The notes: generated by a model not told the origin, from the sequence alone. A stretch of DNA of 64,000 nucleotides from Haemonchus contortus (GCA_000469685.2 LS997567.1:9000374-9064373); one strand, 5' to 3'. Shown: positions 45,241-55,823, counted from the stretch's first letter. Translations and numbers: made by a program.

Positions 45241-46202
45241 GGCAGTATGTCGTCACGGGTAGTAACCTTGCGTGGGCGTCCACAGCTGGTGTGACATCTA
45301 GGGACATCAGGGCTCTCCAGAAGCCTTTGGATGGAGCAGAGGGATCTCCCTACTTGCCTGGAAATTGCTCGCCTTCTGAGCCCAGCTTCATGAAGAGCCC
45401 GATTTGAGCCTTCTCATCAGAGGGAAGCAGACGACCATGAGCCATGTTGACAGCCAGGTGTAGAGATGCATTTGCTACACATGTTTGCCTTTATAAGTAT
45501 TTTGTATTACGAAATTTCTTCTCCTCTATAAATAATTGTCTACTTTCTCAGGGTGACCTTATAATTATGAAACGGTGCAAAAACTGATAAACTGTTCTAA
45601 AAAAGTTCAGAAGAATGCAGCTGCTACTAAAAAGCGCATACTAAAACTAAAAACTGCTGGGGGATCCGTTCATGGTGCTAGAAAAATCCTAAATGATTGC
45701 TTATTCTGGAAGCGCAAGATTTGAGGGTGACCTTATAATTATAAGACCGAACTGTATTGTGCTTCATATCTCCTAATATTTATTCCCCGTCGCTATCACT
45801 GATATACACCTAGTCAATAGAGCTCTGACCAAGTCGGCTGCATCGAAGCATCTCAGTCCATTCAGCGTCTATTTCAACCTTTACACATGCTATACACATA
45901 ATTCTTGCTCAAAAACATGCCTTTTTGCTATAGGCGCCCGTATTTCTTTCTGCTGCTATCATCATACATCTTCAACACTTCATCTTTCACTCGCCCGTGA
46001 ACAGCATAATCGGCGTCAAGTTGTCACACCTAGGCGAGAAGTGGCCATTCCGTACAAAAGTTCATACACCCTTCTTCAAGACAGGATTTGTTACAAAATT
46101 AAGAGCAAAGCGAGTAGAAGGTGCACGATTACTACAGCAACATCAGACAGCACTCAATTTAGGATCGGAATTGCGAGCTAAGAACAAAACTGAAACATAA
46201 AA

Positions 46203-47075
46203 TCCTTACTATATATAAACCGCAAGTTTTGTTGTCTGTTTGTCCGTTTGTCTGTCTGCTTGTCTGTTTGTCGTCGCAAATTTCGGTATTATCTGAAAAA
46301 AACACCCTTAGAGGTCGGGACAAGTTCGGGATGGATGGAGCCCAAGACAAAATTAATAGAGCACATACGAGCTCTGCGGAGCTCCGCCCACGGGGGCAGG
46401 GCAGGTGCCGGAATGGGCGGTGCCAACAGTCGAGCAACTTTTTTGCTTCAAAAAAAATTAGACACCGGGGAAAATGTTAGAAGGTGAGGATTGGGTCATC
46501 AAACCAGACGGAGGAGACCCACGTGCTGTAGGCGAAGCTTTCTCAAAATGAGAGGTACTTTTCAAATGCATTCATAACTCGACTCAATTAAGGCGCAGAG
46601 GCCAGAAAAAAATAAAAAGAGTTAGCAGGGCCTCATGCGTGCTGGGCATGCGTAAGCTTAGCGAAGCCCCGCCCATGATGGGCGGGGTGTGCGTTGAGAC
46701 GAATCCACTTTTCGAAAACGAATGCAACTTTGCTTGGAAACATTCTAGAATGTGGGGAAAAGGTTGGAGGTAATGGAACAAATGTGATCAAATCCTTGAA
46801 GTGGGCGGGGTTGGCACTAAAGTGGGCGGAGCTTAGATCAAAAATATATAACTCTAATTAGAAACTTTCTGGGATCCCGCAAAAATATGATAAGGTGTAA
46901 AAGAACAAATGTGGTCAAACCCTTGAAGTGGGCGGGGTTGGCACTAAAGTGGGCGGAGCTTAGATCAAAAATATATAACTCTAATTAGAAACTTTCTAGG
47001 ATGCCGCAAAAATGTGATTAGGTGTAAAAGAACAAATGTGGTCAAATCCTAGAAGTGGGCGGGGTTGACACCAAA
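46203..47075 (+). mobile_element. Helitron-like element, tandem copy 1
   Basis: Starts TCCTTACTATATATAAACCG after host A. Next come TGTC/TGTT-rich microsatellite-like sequence, CGTCGCAAATTTCGG, AGAGGTCGGGACAAGTTCGG and CGAGCTCTGCGGAG. Minisatellite units of about 125 bp (46790-47060) carry GTGGGCGGGGTTGGCACTAA and GGCGGAGCTTAGATC. No coding sequence. Confidence 0.5.
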
Positions 47076-47697
47076 TCCTTACTATATATAAACCTCAAGT
47101 TTGGTATGTCTGTTTGTCCGTTTGTCTGTTTGTTTGTCTGTTTGTCGTCGCAAATTTCGGCATCACTTGAAGAAACAGCATAGAGGCCGGGATAAGTTCG
47201 GAAGGGATGAAGCAAGGGACGAAGTTAACAGAGCACATACGAGCTCTGCGGAGCCCCGCCCACTGGGGGCTGGGCAAGTGCCGGAATGGGAGGTGCGAAT
47301 AGTCAAACGTCTTATTTTGGCTTCGAAGAAGGTCCAGACACCGGAAAAAATATTCAAAGGTGAGGATGGGGTCAACAAACCAGATGGAGAAGACTCACAT
47401 GCTGTGGGCGGAACTTCTTCAAAATGAGCGGTACTTTTTAGATGTAATCATAACTCGATTCAATTGAGGCGCAGAGGCCGGGAAAAATACCAAGAGTGAG
47501 CAGGGCCTTATGCGTGCTGGGTGTGCGTGAGCTCAGCGAAGCCCCGCCCATAGTGGGCGGGGCGTGCGTTGAGACGAAAGACACTTTTCGAAAATGAATG
47601 CGAGTTTGCTTGGAGATGTTATAGAATGCGGCAAAAAGGTATTAAGGTGTAAGAGAACAAATGTGGCCAAATACTCGGAGTGGGCGGGGTTGGCACT
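47076..47697 (+). mobile_element. Helitron-like element, tandem copy 2
   Basis: A direct repeat of copy 1 from TCCTTACTATATATAAACCT onward, lacking most of the minisatellite. A third, weaker start (TTCTTGCTTTACATAAACC) follows at about 47700. Head-to-tail copies are compatible with rolling-circle transposition or with unequal exchange. Confidence 0.5.
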
Positions 47698-47759
47698 AAA
47701 TTCTTGCTTTACATAAACCATTTGTTTATATTGCTTAACCGTTGCTATTATTACTATTG

Positions 47760-48815
47760 AAGCCTTAGTTAAGCAGGTTTTCTTTCTGGATTTACACCGG
47801 TTATCGTGAGCATTTTTGCATCATGATCGTAGTGTAATTTGAGAAGGAAACCAGATTTATTTCTGTCAGTAACTAATAAGTAGTTTTTCGACTCATACAT
47901 TCTGGCTACGCTTGGCGTGGTAGGTGGTGGCCACATTACGCTGTCGAGCTGTAGTCTTTATTTATTTCATTTTCCAATTTTTCTCCCAACTCCAAATCTT
48001 TATCCTGAAGTGAGTACCGTCAAGTGTTGCAGTTGTAATCGTAAGTCTTCTACTCGCTTTGCTTTTCCTTTTTCTAACGAATCCTATACTCAAAATGTAA
48101 GGCTCCCGAGCCGAGTATGGCGCAAAAGTGTAAAAGCAGATTAAGTACTGTAGAATGGATAGGTGCTCCCATGGTTCTGGCAACCTCTCCTCACGCTGAA
48201 TTTATCCCTAACATAAGTCTATGTAAAAAGCGAAATAGTCCAAATCCTCTGCCAAGTGGTATTTGATTACTTTTAACAACTAGTGACCACAAAATGAAAT
48301 TTTTATCTGATATCTGCGTACAGATTTCATTTGTTGGAGGCTATTTTCTCTACTCTAAGCACTTCGATTTCTACTGTCTCCTCCATTTATTTACTTTTCA
48401 AACACTTAATGATGGTATGGGAGCAGTACGATATCATTAGTTTTCGCATTTAATCGAAATTGCTCTACACTTCGGTGCGCGATGAACTGGATGCTCGGTA
48501 AAAAATTTCTACAACCCTCTAAATGCATTTCAGAGAACATTCCAACCATTTCCCACTTCCTTGAGCGTTCTCAAGGTATAGTTCTCTTCCAATTTGTTAC
48601 AGTGCTTCCCCGGGGCAAGTATTCACACTCTCTCACAATTCCTTCCCATCTAATCGAAAAACACGATCTTTGGATAACAATCTAACATTGGCCTGACAGT
48701 ACTCGAAGCGTAAAATACTGTGCTCCGGAGTCACATTTCTGACCCACGGCGAAAACAAACATTTCCTTGGGGAAACTCTACCCTTCCCTACCTTTGGCGT
48801 TATGCATACGACCCA
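47760..48815 (-). repeat. Family R copy, reverse, truncated at one end
   Basis: Contains the GGATTTACACCGGTTATCGT segment (about 47795), start-proximal blocks, and the terminus AACATTTCCTTGGGGAAACT to GGCGTTATGCATACG at about 48765-48812. Unlike the copy at 31985/38545 it has no CR1 insertion, so it shows the uninterrupted target. No gene; 48816-49200 holds nothing recognisable. Confidence 0.6.
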
Positions 48816-49200
48816 AAAATGTAGGGGCTCTCCGGCGCGTGTCGTGTGCGTGTCTCTCGGCCCGTTGCCAATGTGTGAGCGAATTCGTCACTTTGAAGGC
48901 AATAGGCTCATTTTCCACGAGAACCATTCCTGTTTAACTCCGCTCACCTTCCGCTCATTCGATTCATCCTGTACCTAACGAAATCGGCAACCACTCGTCT
49001 ACCTTCCCACGTTCTTCTATTCAATGATTCTGTATTCGCTATACTATCTGTATTCTTGTGCGTCAAGTACCGGTCAAAACAGCTTATTCTTATACAAGCT
49101 GTATGTAGGAGCAAAGGTACGTTTTACAATTTCAACTTTCGATTTTTGTCGTTTTTAACTGAGGTTTAGCCGATAGGAATAGAGTCACAACCGCTCAAAA

Positions 49201-49416
49201 TCTCTACTTCTATCGTTTTCGAGTGTTATAGTGGTTCTACAAACTAATGCATTGTAAACCATCTGTCTTCACTTCGAAAATGAGAAGGTCACTCGCCCCT
49301 AACATATATCTCTACTTCTATCGTTTTCGAGTGTCACAGTGGTTTTACAAACTGAGGTATTGTAAACCCTCTGTCTTCACTTCGAAAATGAGAGGGTCAC
49401 TCGCCCCTAACATACA
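49201..49416 (+). repeat. 108-bp tandem duplication
   Basis: Two units (49201-49308, 49309-49416) begin TCTCTACTTCTATCGTTTTC and end CACTCGCCCCTAACATA with about 90% identity. The second unit is cut by the transposon inserted at TA 49413-49414. Confidence 0.9.
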
Positions 49417-49985
49417 GGGGTGCCCCAAAAAAAGAGACACTATGCATGGGGCCTAATCCAGGGCGGAATACGTCGCACCGATTGAAGCAGCAAAAGAATG
49501 TGATTGAGTAAATTGTACTAAGAATGTTGCTTGATGAAAGGAAGCAGGAACTCGTGTGGTTCCTATATCGGCATCAAAATATGAAGCCGTCTGCCATTGC
49601 GGACGCGCTCAAGACGACTTATGGGATATCGGTCGGCAACAAGCAGAAACGCAACTTTCTCAATCGAGTCGCTCACGAACAGATTCCCGGGCATCGTCGC
49701 TTAGGATCTGGAAGACCGCTGACTTCCTGTAGCCCCGACAACTCCGCAATGGTCTGCGACGTCGTGGGAGACGATCCGATCTCGCCGACCTCAGATGACA
49801 TCAAATTTGCGTGGCAAAAACTTTCGATTTCGTCCGTGCTGAAGGCCATTGAAGAATTCCGTGATCGAGTACAATGTGTTCTTGATTTTGCGGGTGGTAA
49901 TTTTCAGTCAGAGTTTTATAAAGTTTGTTTACATTGGTGGTACAATCCGAGCAGTGAAAGTGTCTCTTTTTTAGGCACCTCTGTA
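49413..49985 (+). mobile_element. Internally deleted Tc1/mariner-type element
   Basis: 569 bp between TA 49413-49414 and TA 49984-49985. The ends CAGGGGTGCCCCAAAAAAAG and TTTTTTAGGCACCTCTG are inverted repeats extending through AGAGACACT/AGTGTCTCT. The element encodes one open frame linking the start and end of a transposase. Confidence 0.85.
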
Positions 49986-49994
49986 TATCCCTAA
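49524..49994 (+). CDS. Truncated transposase: DNA-binding domain fused to C-terminal end, 156 aa
   Basis: One uninterrupted frame. Residues about 1-70 (RKQELVWFLYRHQNMKPSAI, then KTTYGISV and NFLNRVAH) look like the helix-turn-helix DNA-binding part of a Tc1/mariner-superfamily transposase. HRRLGSGRPLTSCSPDN follows, with a GRP hinge. At about residue 92 the sequence jumps to the family's C-terminal end (KLSISSVLKAIEEFRDRVQC then VLDFAGGNF), so the catalytic DDE core is deleted. The frame runs through the right terminal repeat and 11 bp beyond the element. An intact DNA-binding-only product could compete with full transposase, but no expression evidence is visible. Confidence 0.65.
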   Translation: MLLDERKQELVWFLYRHQNMKPSAIADALKTTYGISVGNKQKRNFLNRVAHEQIPGHRRLGSGRPLTSCSPDNSAMVCDVVGDDPISPTSDDIKFAWQKLSISSVLKAIEEFRDRVQCVLDFAGGNFQSEFYKVCLHWWYNPSSESVSFLGTSVYP

Positions 49995-50630
49995 CTCCTC
50001 GCTGTTGTGTTGACCTCTGCAGCTTTCGCTCATGCATGGATCTCATGATCTCGAAAGGCAGAGAACGTGTTCTGATCTCATGGTCCCAAAAAGGAGAAAA
50101 TATGCTGTTTGTTTTTGTTGAACAGAAAACATGTTTTTGATCTACTCAACTACAAGAATGCTGGAAAAGCATGGTGAAAAGAGTATTTAAGGCCAAGAAT
50201 CATCATAATCTTACCCATCCGACCGCTTATCCTCCTTACCACTCTACGTGTACTAACTCTGTAACTTTGACCCAATTTCCTGCGTTCCTTGATTATCGTC
50301 TCTTTATCTCATTGGCTTTTTCGAACAACTTCATAGAATGGGCACAAATCTCAGTGGGATTTTATTGATCCTACAATGGTTTTCGCACATTTTTTATTCA
50401 TTCGTTTATTGGGGATCATCAAACTGATTCACAATTACTTCTACTCTCCTGGATTTTCATGACTTTGCAAATTCATAGGGCACCTTGTTGCTCCTCTCAT
50501 CTAATCGAACAGTTCTACCTGAAGACTGGCATCCAGCTAGTTAAATACGTAAATGCGTACATCAAATAGATTACATGGCTCATGTTTTCGCATTGATTAG
50601 TCTGTAGAATTGTGGAAGATGCAAGCAAAG
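49995..50630. other. No gene seen
   Basis: Short frames only. A possible 5' part of the Mutator-like gene that follows was not traced upstream of 50632, where an in-frame TAG occurs. Confidence 0.4.
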
Positions 50631-50631
50631 C

Positions 50632-52378
50632 AAGGAACAGGCTTCCTGCCATATTTGCGAGACAGTGGTGCTCCGCAGAAACCCCTACAGGCATATGATC
50701 GACGTGCACAAGCACACGCAAGATGAAATAAATAGAATGACTGACGACTGTAGGAAGGAGAGTCAATCGCGTGCCAGTAGACTGGCAGTCTCCTGTCCTG
50801 CCTGTAGCGACAGATTTGTCGACCATGAAAATCTCGCCAACCACTGCTACGAAAAACACTATGATGAGGGCACGAATGGTGTAGAGCAAAACTATACCGT
50901 CTACTCCCTACCATTCCAGACTAAGGACGAGTTTGAGGTTCGAATTTATTACATCGGATGCAACATCATTGAGAATCAGTTTACCTCAGGTTTTCCTACA
51001 CGAGCAGTGTGAAGGGACCTATAAGTTCGCTGTATCAGCGAGCTTCTGAGGGAAAGTCTTATAGGCTGAGATAAAGTGAGATTTTATCGTTGGCGAACTC
51101 CGAATTTTTGAAGGCCATTACCTGCAGATGTAAAAGATCGGGACTATTTCAAAGTGTAAGCACAGTACGTACAAGAATGAGCGGGAAGGATGTTTCTCAT
51201 TGTTCCTGCTTCACCAATTACACTGTAAATGATGATGGCACTGTGCAGATGAAAGGGTGCTTCGGACACATAGGGTACGATGTCGAACTTGCTCTTTTAA
51301 GCCTAACGGAAGAACAGGAGCAGCATTAGAGACGCTTACTAGAAGGTAATTCAGACTCATATAAGAACTGCTGCCTGATAGCTGCGTAGTAGGAATTCAG
51401 ATCACTCTTTGGAATATGTCATTCATCGAGTGAGAAACGACTTTTCACCAAAACTTTCGCGGCTTCCCTTCGTTACTGAAGCCTGTCTTTGGAATATAAT
51501 AGAAAAGTACGGAATGAGACCTGGATTCCGCAACAACGATGATTTCACATCTTTGCAAATGCGAGTGGACGAAAACAATGCCGATGATGGGATACACCTC
51601 TCAGAGATCGCAGAAGACCCAAACGGGAAAGGGTTCACTCTGGGTGAGAATGCGCAGAATACAGAAAGCGCATTTAATTAACAATTACTTGAATTTGGTG
51701 GTATTTTTCATGAATTGAAGAAAGGGCTTCATTGGTTTCAGTAATAATAACGCCGCGACATCTCAATCGATGATACTCACGGTGCAACAAGGTACAGTTT
51801 GAAGTTGGCTACTGTTGTAGTCGCGGATGAACGTGATCGAGGGCTGCCAGCAGGTCAAATAATAGGAATTTGATTACTAACAATAATTACAATTTGTAAT
51901 TTTGAGCTCTTCTTCTTAGTGGCACCACGACCACTAGTGACGTGGAGAAGCTGTTCGGGCAAATTAGGAAACTTTTTCCCAGTTTCAATCTCGCTCAGAT
52001 TAATACTGATGAAACCCCTCGCTCCATTAAAGGGTTTGGGGTTGTATTCCTGGACCACGCTACTGCGGGTGGCATATAAGCAAGACATGGGAAAGAAAAA
52101 TGAAAGAGTTGGCAGAGGTTAGTTGGTCGAGGTAAGCAGAAATGCAAGAAAACAGGTAATTATTTAGGCTCGCGTACGCGACCGCGTCCGGAATGACCTC
52201 CATGAATTACTGCAAATTATGCAGCTGCAGCAATTCCAATTGAAATTTGGAGGAGCTCTGGCGCTCTTAGATGTTGAAGGTCAACGAGTGTAATGGCACA
52301 GTATTTGAGAACAATTTATTTAGGCAAGTTAGATATTCGCAGTATCCCTTTAATGATTACTCCGTCTTATTCAGGCAC
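50632..52378 (+). pseudogene. Mutator-like (MULE) transposase, left copy, 3'-truncated
   Basis: Plus-strand reading: zinc finger 1 (CHICETVVLRRNPYRHMIDV H, 50647-50709), zinc finger 2 (CPACSDRFVDHENLANHCYE KH, 50794-50859), ITCRCKRSGLFQ, the CSCF..DDGTVQMKGCFGHIGYDV block, LSLTEEQEQH, a GT/AG intron of about 60 bp from 51346, then YVIHRVRNDFSPKLSRL and NIIEKYGMRPGFRNNDDF. The DDE core follows with ISIDDTHGATRYSLKLA (first Asp, about 51769) and INTDETPRSIKG (second Asp, 52008). It then reads LKFGGALALLDVEGQRV and stops at the palindrome boundary before the third acidic residue. TAG at about 51328, where the other arm has TTG (Leu), is a nonsense change. It is not functional. Confidence 0.8.
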
Positions 52379-54959
52379 GATTGGGTCTGCAGCAGCTAGC
52401 TGAATGTTGCACTCAACTTCTTCTGTTAGCGTTCTTGAGTCAGCTACTTCATCCCTAACTAGTGATGACGTAGTTGCTGCGCTCTCACTTATTCGTACGG
52501 CATGCCTATGAATACAGGATACGCCTGCTCTATCATCTAGGCAAGTGCATGTCCATGTATATAAACACACGCCGCATTTAGGGCAATAAACGTTGCCTGC
52601 AGGTCCTGGCTTACACCCACATTTGCCAAGACCCTCAATCAGATAAGCCTTCTCTGAAGTCTTCCCCTGCACCTCCCTCTTCTCGGGGGGCGCGCGATTC
52701 ACGCGCCAAAATAATGAGGTCATCGCGCACGCAGCATCGTTTCAGTACCTTCCTGTTGAGATGGACCAAATAAATTTGCAGTAGTTCACGGCTTCACCAT
52801 GAATAGAGCAAATCTCTTTACTATGGCAAAAATGCCCCTTCGAAACTGAGAATTAACCTCATAGGTCAACAATTTACTAGTCAAACGTTCAAAATAAGAA
52901 TAACTTTAATTTTTTCGATCCTAGTGAACGCAATCCATCTGTAAACGTGCATAGTTGGTCATTTCTTTACTTATTCTACTTATAAGTTCTTATAACTTCC
53001 GTTATGATGGTAAGAATGATGTTTTAGCATGTTTTGTCCGATGACCTCATTATATTGGCGCGTGAATCGCACCACACCCCCTCTTCTCCCTTCTACGCTT
53101 CTGATATACTTTTAAGATGTACCCTATTATCGCTCCAGTCTGCGAGATCTTCGACAGCTCTTACCAATAGCTCGACCAAGCAATCAACTCTGGAGTTGGC
53201 ATTCCTGTGGAGGATTTCATTTTTCAAACGCAGATGCTTGCGTTCGCTCAGCATAGTAGTGTTCATCACTGCTCCACGACCGGCGAATGAAGCCTAGCGT
53301 GGTATTCTGCCTGAATAAGACGGAGTACTCATTAAAGGGATACTGCGAATATCTAACTTGCCTAAATAAATTGTCCTCAAATACTGTGCCATTACACTCG
53401 TTGACCTTCAACATCTAAGAGCGCCAGAGCTCCTCCAAATTTCGATTGGAATTGCTGCAGCTGCATAATCTGCAGTAATTCATGGAGGTCATTCCGGACG
53501 CGGTCGCGTACGCGAGCCTAAATAATTACCTGTTTTCTTGCATTTCTGCTTACCTCGACCAACTAACCTCTGCCAACTCTTTCATTTTTCTTTCCCATGT
53601 CTTGCTTATATGCCACCCGCAGTAGCGTGGTCCAGGAATACAGCTCCAAACCCTTTAATGGAGCGAGGGGTTTCATCAGTATTAATCTGAGCGAGATTGA
53701 AACTGGGAAAAAGTTTCCTAATTTGCCCGAACAGCTTCTCCACGTCACTAGTGGTCGTGGTGCCACTAAGAAGAAGAGCTCAAAATTACAAATTGTAATT
53801 ATTGTTAGTAATCAAATTCCTATTATTTGACCTGCTGGCAGCCCTCGATCACGTTCATCCGCGACTACAACAGTAGCCAACTTCAAACTGTACCTTGTTG
53901 CACCGTGAGTATCATCGATTGAGATGTCGCGGCGTTATTATTACTGAAACCAATGAAGCCCTTTCTTCAATTCATGAAAAATACCACCAAATTCAAGTAA
54001 TTGTTAATTAAATGCGCTTTCTGTATTCTGCGCATTCTCACCCAGAGTGAACCCTTTCCCGTTTGGGTCTTCTGCGATCTCTGAGAGGTGTATCCCATCA
54101 TCGGCATTGTTTTCGTCCACTCGCATTTGCAAAGATGTGAAATCATCGTTGTTGCGGAATCCAGGTCTCATTCCGTACTTTTCTATTATATTCCAAAGAC
54201 AGGCTTCAGTAACGAAGGGAAGCCGCGAAAGTTTTGGTGAAAAGTCGTTTCTCACTCGATGAATGACATATTCCAAAGAGTGATCTGAATTCCTACTACG
54301 CAGCTATCAGGCAGCAGTTCTTATATGAGTCTGAATTACCTTCTAGTAAGCGTCTCAAATGCTGCTCCTGTTCTTCCGTTAGGCTTAAAAGAGCAAGTTC
54401 GACATCGTACCCTATGTGTCCGAAGCACCCTTTCATCTGCACAGTGCCATCATCATTTACAGTGTAATTGGTGAAGCAGGAACAATGAGAAACATCCTTC
54501 CTGCTCATTCTTGTACGTACTGTGCTTACACTTTGAAATAGTCCCGATCTTTTACATCTGCAGGTAATGGCCTTCAAAAATTCGGAGTTCGCCAACGATA
54601 AAATCTCACTTTATCTCAGCCTATAAGACTTTCCCTCAGAAGCTCGCTGATACAGCGAACTTATAGGTCCCTTCACACTGCTCGTGTAGGAAAACCTGAG
54701 GTAAACTGATTCTCAATGATGTTGCATCCGATGTAATAAATTCGAACCTTAGTCTGGAATGGTAGGGAGTAGACGGTATAGTTTTGCTCTACACCATTCG
54801 TGCCCTCATCATAGTGTTTTTCGTAGCAGTGGTTGGCGAGATTTTCATGGTCGACAAATCTGTCGCTACAGGCAGGACAGGAGACTGCCAGTCTACTGGC
54901 ACGCGATTGACTCTCCTTCCTACAGTCGTCAGTCATTCTATTTATTTCATCTTGCGTGT
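50714..54959. repeat. Large inverted repeat (palindrome), 1.65-kb arms
   Basis: Left arm 50714-52378 and right arm 53310-54959 are inverted copies differing by a few substitutions and a 12-bp indel. The spacer is 931 bp. The left junction joins arm sequence directly to the 3' end of the right copy's SWIM exon. Confidence 0.9.
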
Positions 54960-54990
54960 ACTTAGGAAAGGTTTTTGGAGGCTCATCCAC
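52367..54990 (-). pseudogene. Mutator-like (MULE) transposase, right copy, 5'-truncated
   Basis: Minus-strand copy sharing the left copy's sequence from zinc finger 2 to the DDE core (54959-53310) at about 99% identity. One 12-bp in-frame deletion lies in the KDEFEV segment, and zinc finger 1 has been lost. Beyond the shared arm it alone carries MNTTMLSERKHLRLKNEILH, containing the expected catalytic Glu, and LVRAVEDLADW (about 53270-53100). After the inserted element at 52697-53071 a SWIM zinc-binding domain follows: CLYTWTCTCLDDRAGVSCIH (CxCx7CxH, about 52560-52500). TGA/TAG codons occur between blocks. The SWIM domain at the C terminus is typical of MULE transposases. Confidence 0.8.
52697..53071. 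mobile_element. Small TIR element inside the right MULE copy
   Basis: Ends GCGATTCACGCGCCAAAATA and TATTGGCGCGTGAATCGC form about 32-bp inverted repeats that include ATGAGGTCATC/GATGACCTCAT. The element is 375 bp, A/T-rich and non-coding. A GAGAAGAGGGRGGTG block occurs on both outer sides (read on the minus strand) but is not adjacent to the ends, so a clean target duplication is not established. Confidence 0.6.
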
Positions 54991-55053
54991 ACCTACCCAC
55001 CAAGCATAACGTTTTCTGTTATGCAAGCATATCATCATGCGCCAAGAGTTAGT

Positions 55054-55194
55054 TGGTTCTAAATCACGAAATACATCAGTACAACCTCACCATCCCTTCC
55101 CAGACTCAGGCCCAGTACTATTTCGCTGGAGAGAGCGCAGGGTGCCGCGCCGCCTGCCGCGCCGCGTGGCCCCCCCCCGAACCCCCTTAGCACC
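55054..55194 (-). mobile_element. MITE family G, partial copy
   Basis: Matches the last 140 bp of the copy at 31435-31902, from ATCACGAAATACATCAGTAC to CCCCTTAGCACC. Only one terminus remains. It abuts the replaced 5' end of the right MULE copy. Confidence 0.75.
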
Positions 55195-55823
55195 GCGAGA
55201 GGGTCCCTCCTACCGAGTCCGAAATCTTCTCCCCGAAAGCGGCGTCGCGCACGCCGCACCCGCCGCGTATCGCAGGGTTGCGATGGAAGATTGGAGCGCG
55301 CAATTTGTGAGGTGGGAGTCCTTTGATTGTTTCAATTAGCTGGCCGCTCTCTTCAATTCTAATGTGGTTATGATCGTCGCTAGTATAGGAGGAGTCACTC
55401 TAATTAACCAAGTCTAATAATCATCATAAAAACAAAAATGAAGCAGAGAAAAGGATCAAATCTAGTTAAAAAGAAAGGCAATCGACGAAAAATGTTGCCC
55501 CGTAACGATTGGCGGGGAGGCGGAGTGAGTACGGTAATTGCAGTGACATTTGCCTCATGCCGCAAGGGAAAATGCCGCGAGCGGGGAGAAGTTCCGTTTA
55601 CCCATCCTATCACCTATGGGGGGGGGGGCGCTCAGTGTTCCTAAAGAAAGAACTCAGTAGCCTTTCATCGCGAACCGTGCCTCTAATCACCTCGGACAAG
55701 AATCTTTCGAATTCGCAAAGGTCCTTGGCCGTGTTCAAGTAGACTAGGGATGAATTGTTGGCGATAAATCAGTGGTCTGTTAGATCATCGGATGAGAATG
55801 GAAAGCTCAAGAATGGGAATGCG
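55195..55823. other. No gene seen
   Basis: Short frames and a G run (55617-55628). No repeat boundary or motif was recognised. Confidence 0.4.

Larger units (their letters stand above)
42200..45445 (-). pseudogene. Tc1-family transposase, split by piggyBac insertion
   Basis: DDE transposase of the Tc1/mariner superfamily. It starts at ATG 45445 (MAHGRLLPSDEKAQIGLFMK). A frameshift near 45385 leads into RRRAISRQVGRSLCSIQRLL and the GRPRKVTTRDD hinge (about 45275). After the piggyBac insertion (42949-45172) it continues with the second helix-turn-helix (KLSVSKTTVWRAVRR), EYAEMNLGRDWAK, a roughly 50-bp GT/AG intron with an acceptor near 42740, FSDKK, LNVDGPDGNKYYWRDLRRN and LAFVSCRMDS. The C terminus is ALKQGGAIDN, with TAA at 42200-42202. 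Joining the halves across a single TTAA restores the frame. Frameshifts after FSDKK and in the DDE region make it inactive. A 46-bp perfect foldback lies at 45195-45240 within the hinge-downstream region. Confidence 0.85.
41942..45754 (-). mobile_element. Tc1-like transposon with IR/DR ends, interrupted by piggyBac
   Basis: The right end reads CTTATAATTATAAGACCGAA then CTG before host TA. The left end is CACTGCGTTTCATAATTATA, with the flanking TA decayed to TG. Each end has two copies of a TAATTATAAGGTCAC core in the same orientation: at about 41955 and 42140 on the left and at about 45560 and 45735 on the right (inverted). They lie 175-185 bp apart. That is the IR/DR architecture known from Sleeping Beauty-type elements. 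Without the 2220-bp piggyBac insertion and duplication the element is 1593 bp, the normal Tc1 size. Confidence 0.8.
40750..46202 (+). repeat. Second family R copy, hosting nested insertions
   Basis: R sequence is at 40750-41026, 41682-41941 and 45757-46202. The gaps are filled by the piggyBac-derived element (41027-41681) and the Tc1-like element (41942-45754). The joined order matches the R copies at 38809-40749 and 10900-12580. For example, CCAGCACTGCAACCCTCATT on the left continues as GTGCTTCATATCTCCTAATA on the right. A Helitron-like element starts at 46203. Confidence 0.65.

Noticed and set aside
50515..50914. Hydrophobic minus-strand frame MLYTIRALIIVFFVAVVG and its copy at 54784
   Set aside because: Exact antisense of the MULE zinc-finger exon; no independent support.
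51855..52122. Open frames duplicated at 53563-53830, antisense to or out of frame with the MULE coding sequence
   Set aside because: They appear twice because of the palindrome; the conserved MULE reading lies in a different frame (DVEKLFGQIRKLFP).
50714..54959. Palindrome as a missed-adapter sequencing artefact
   Set aside because: Arms differ by several substitutions and a 12-bp indel, and each arm has unique adjoining transposase sequence; still worth confirming with reads.
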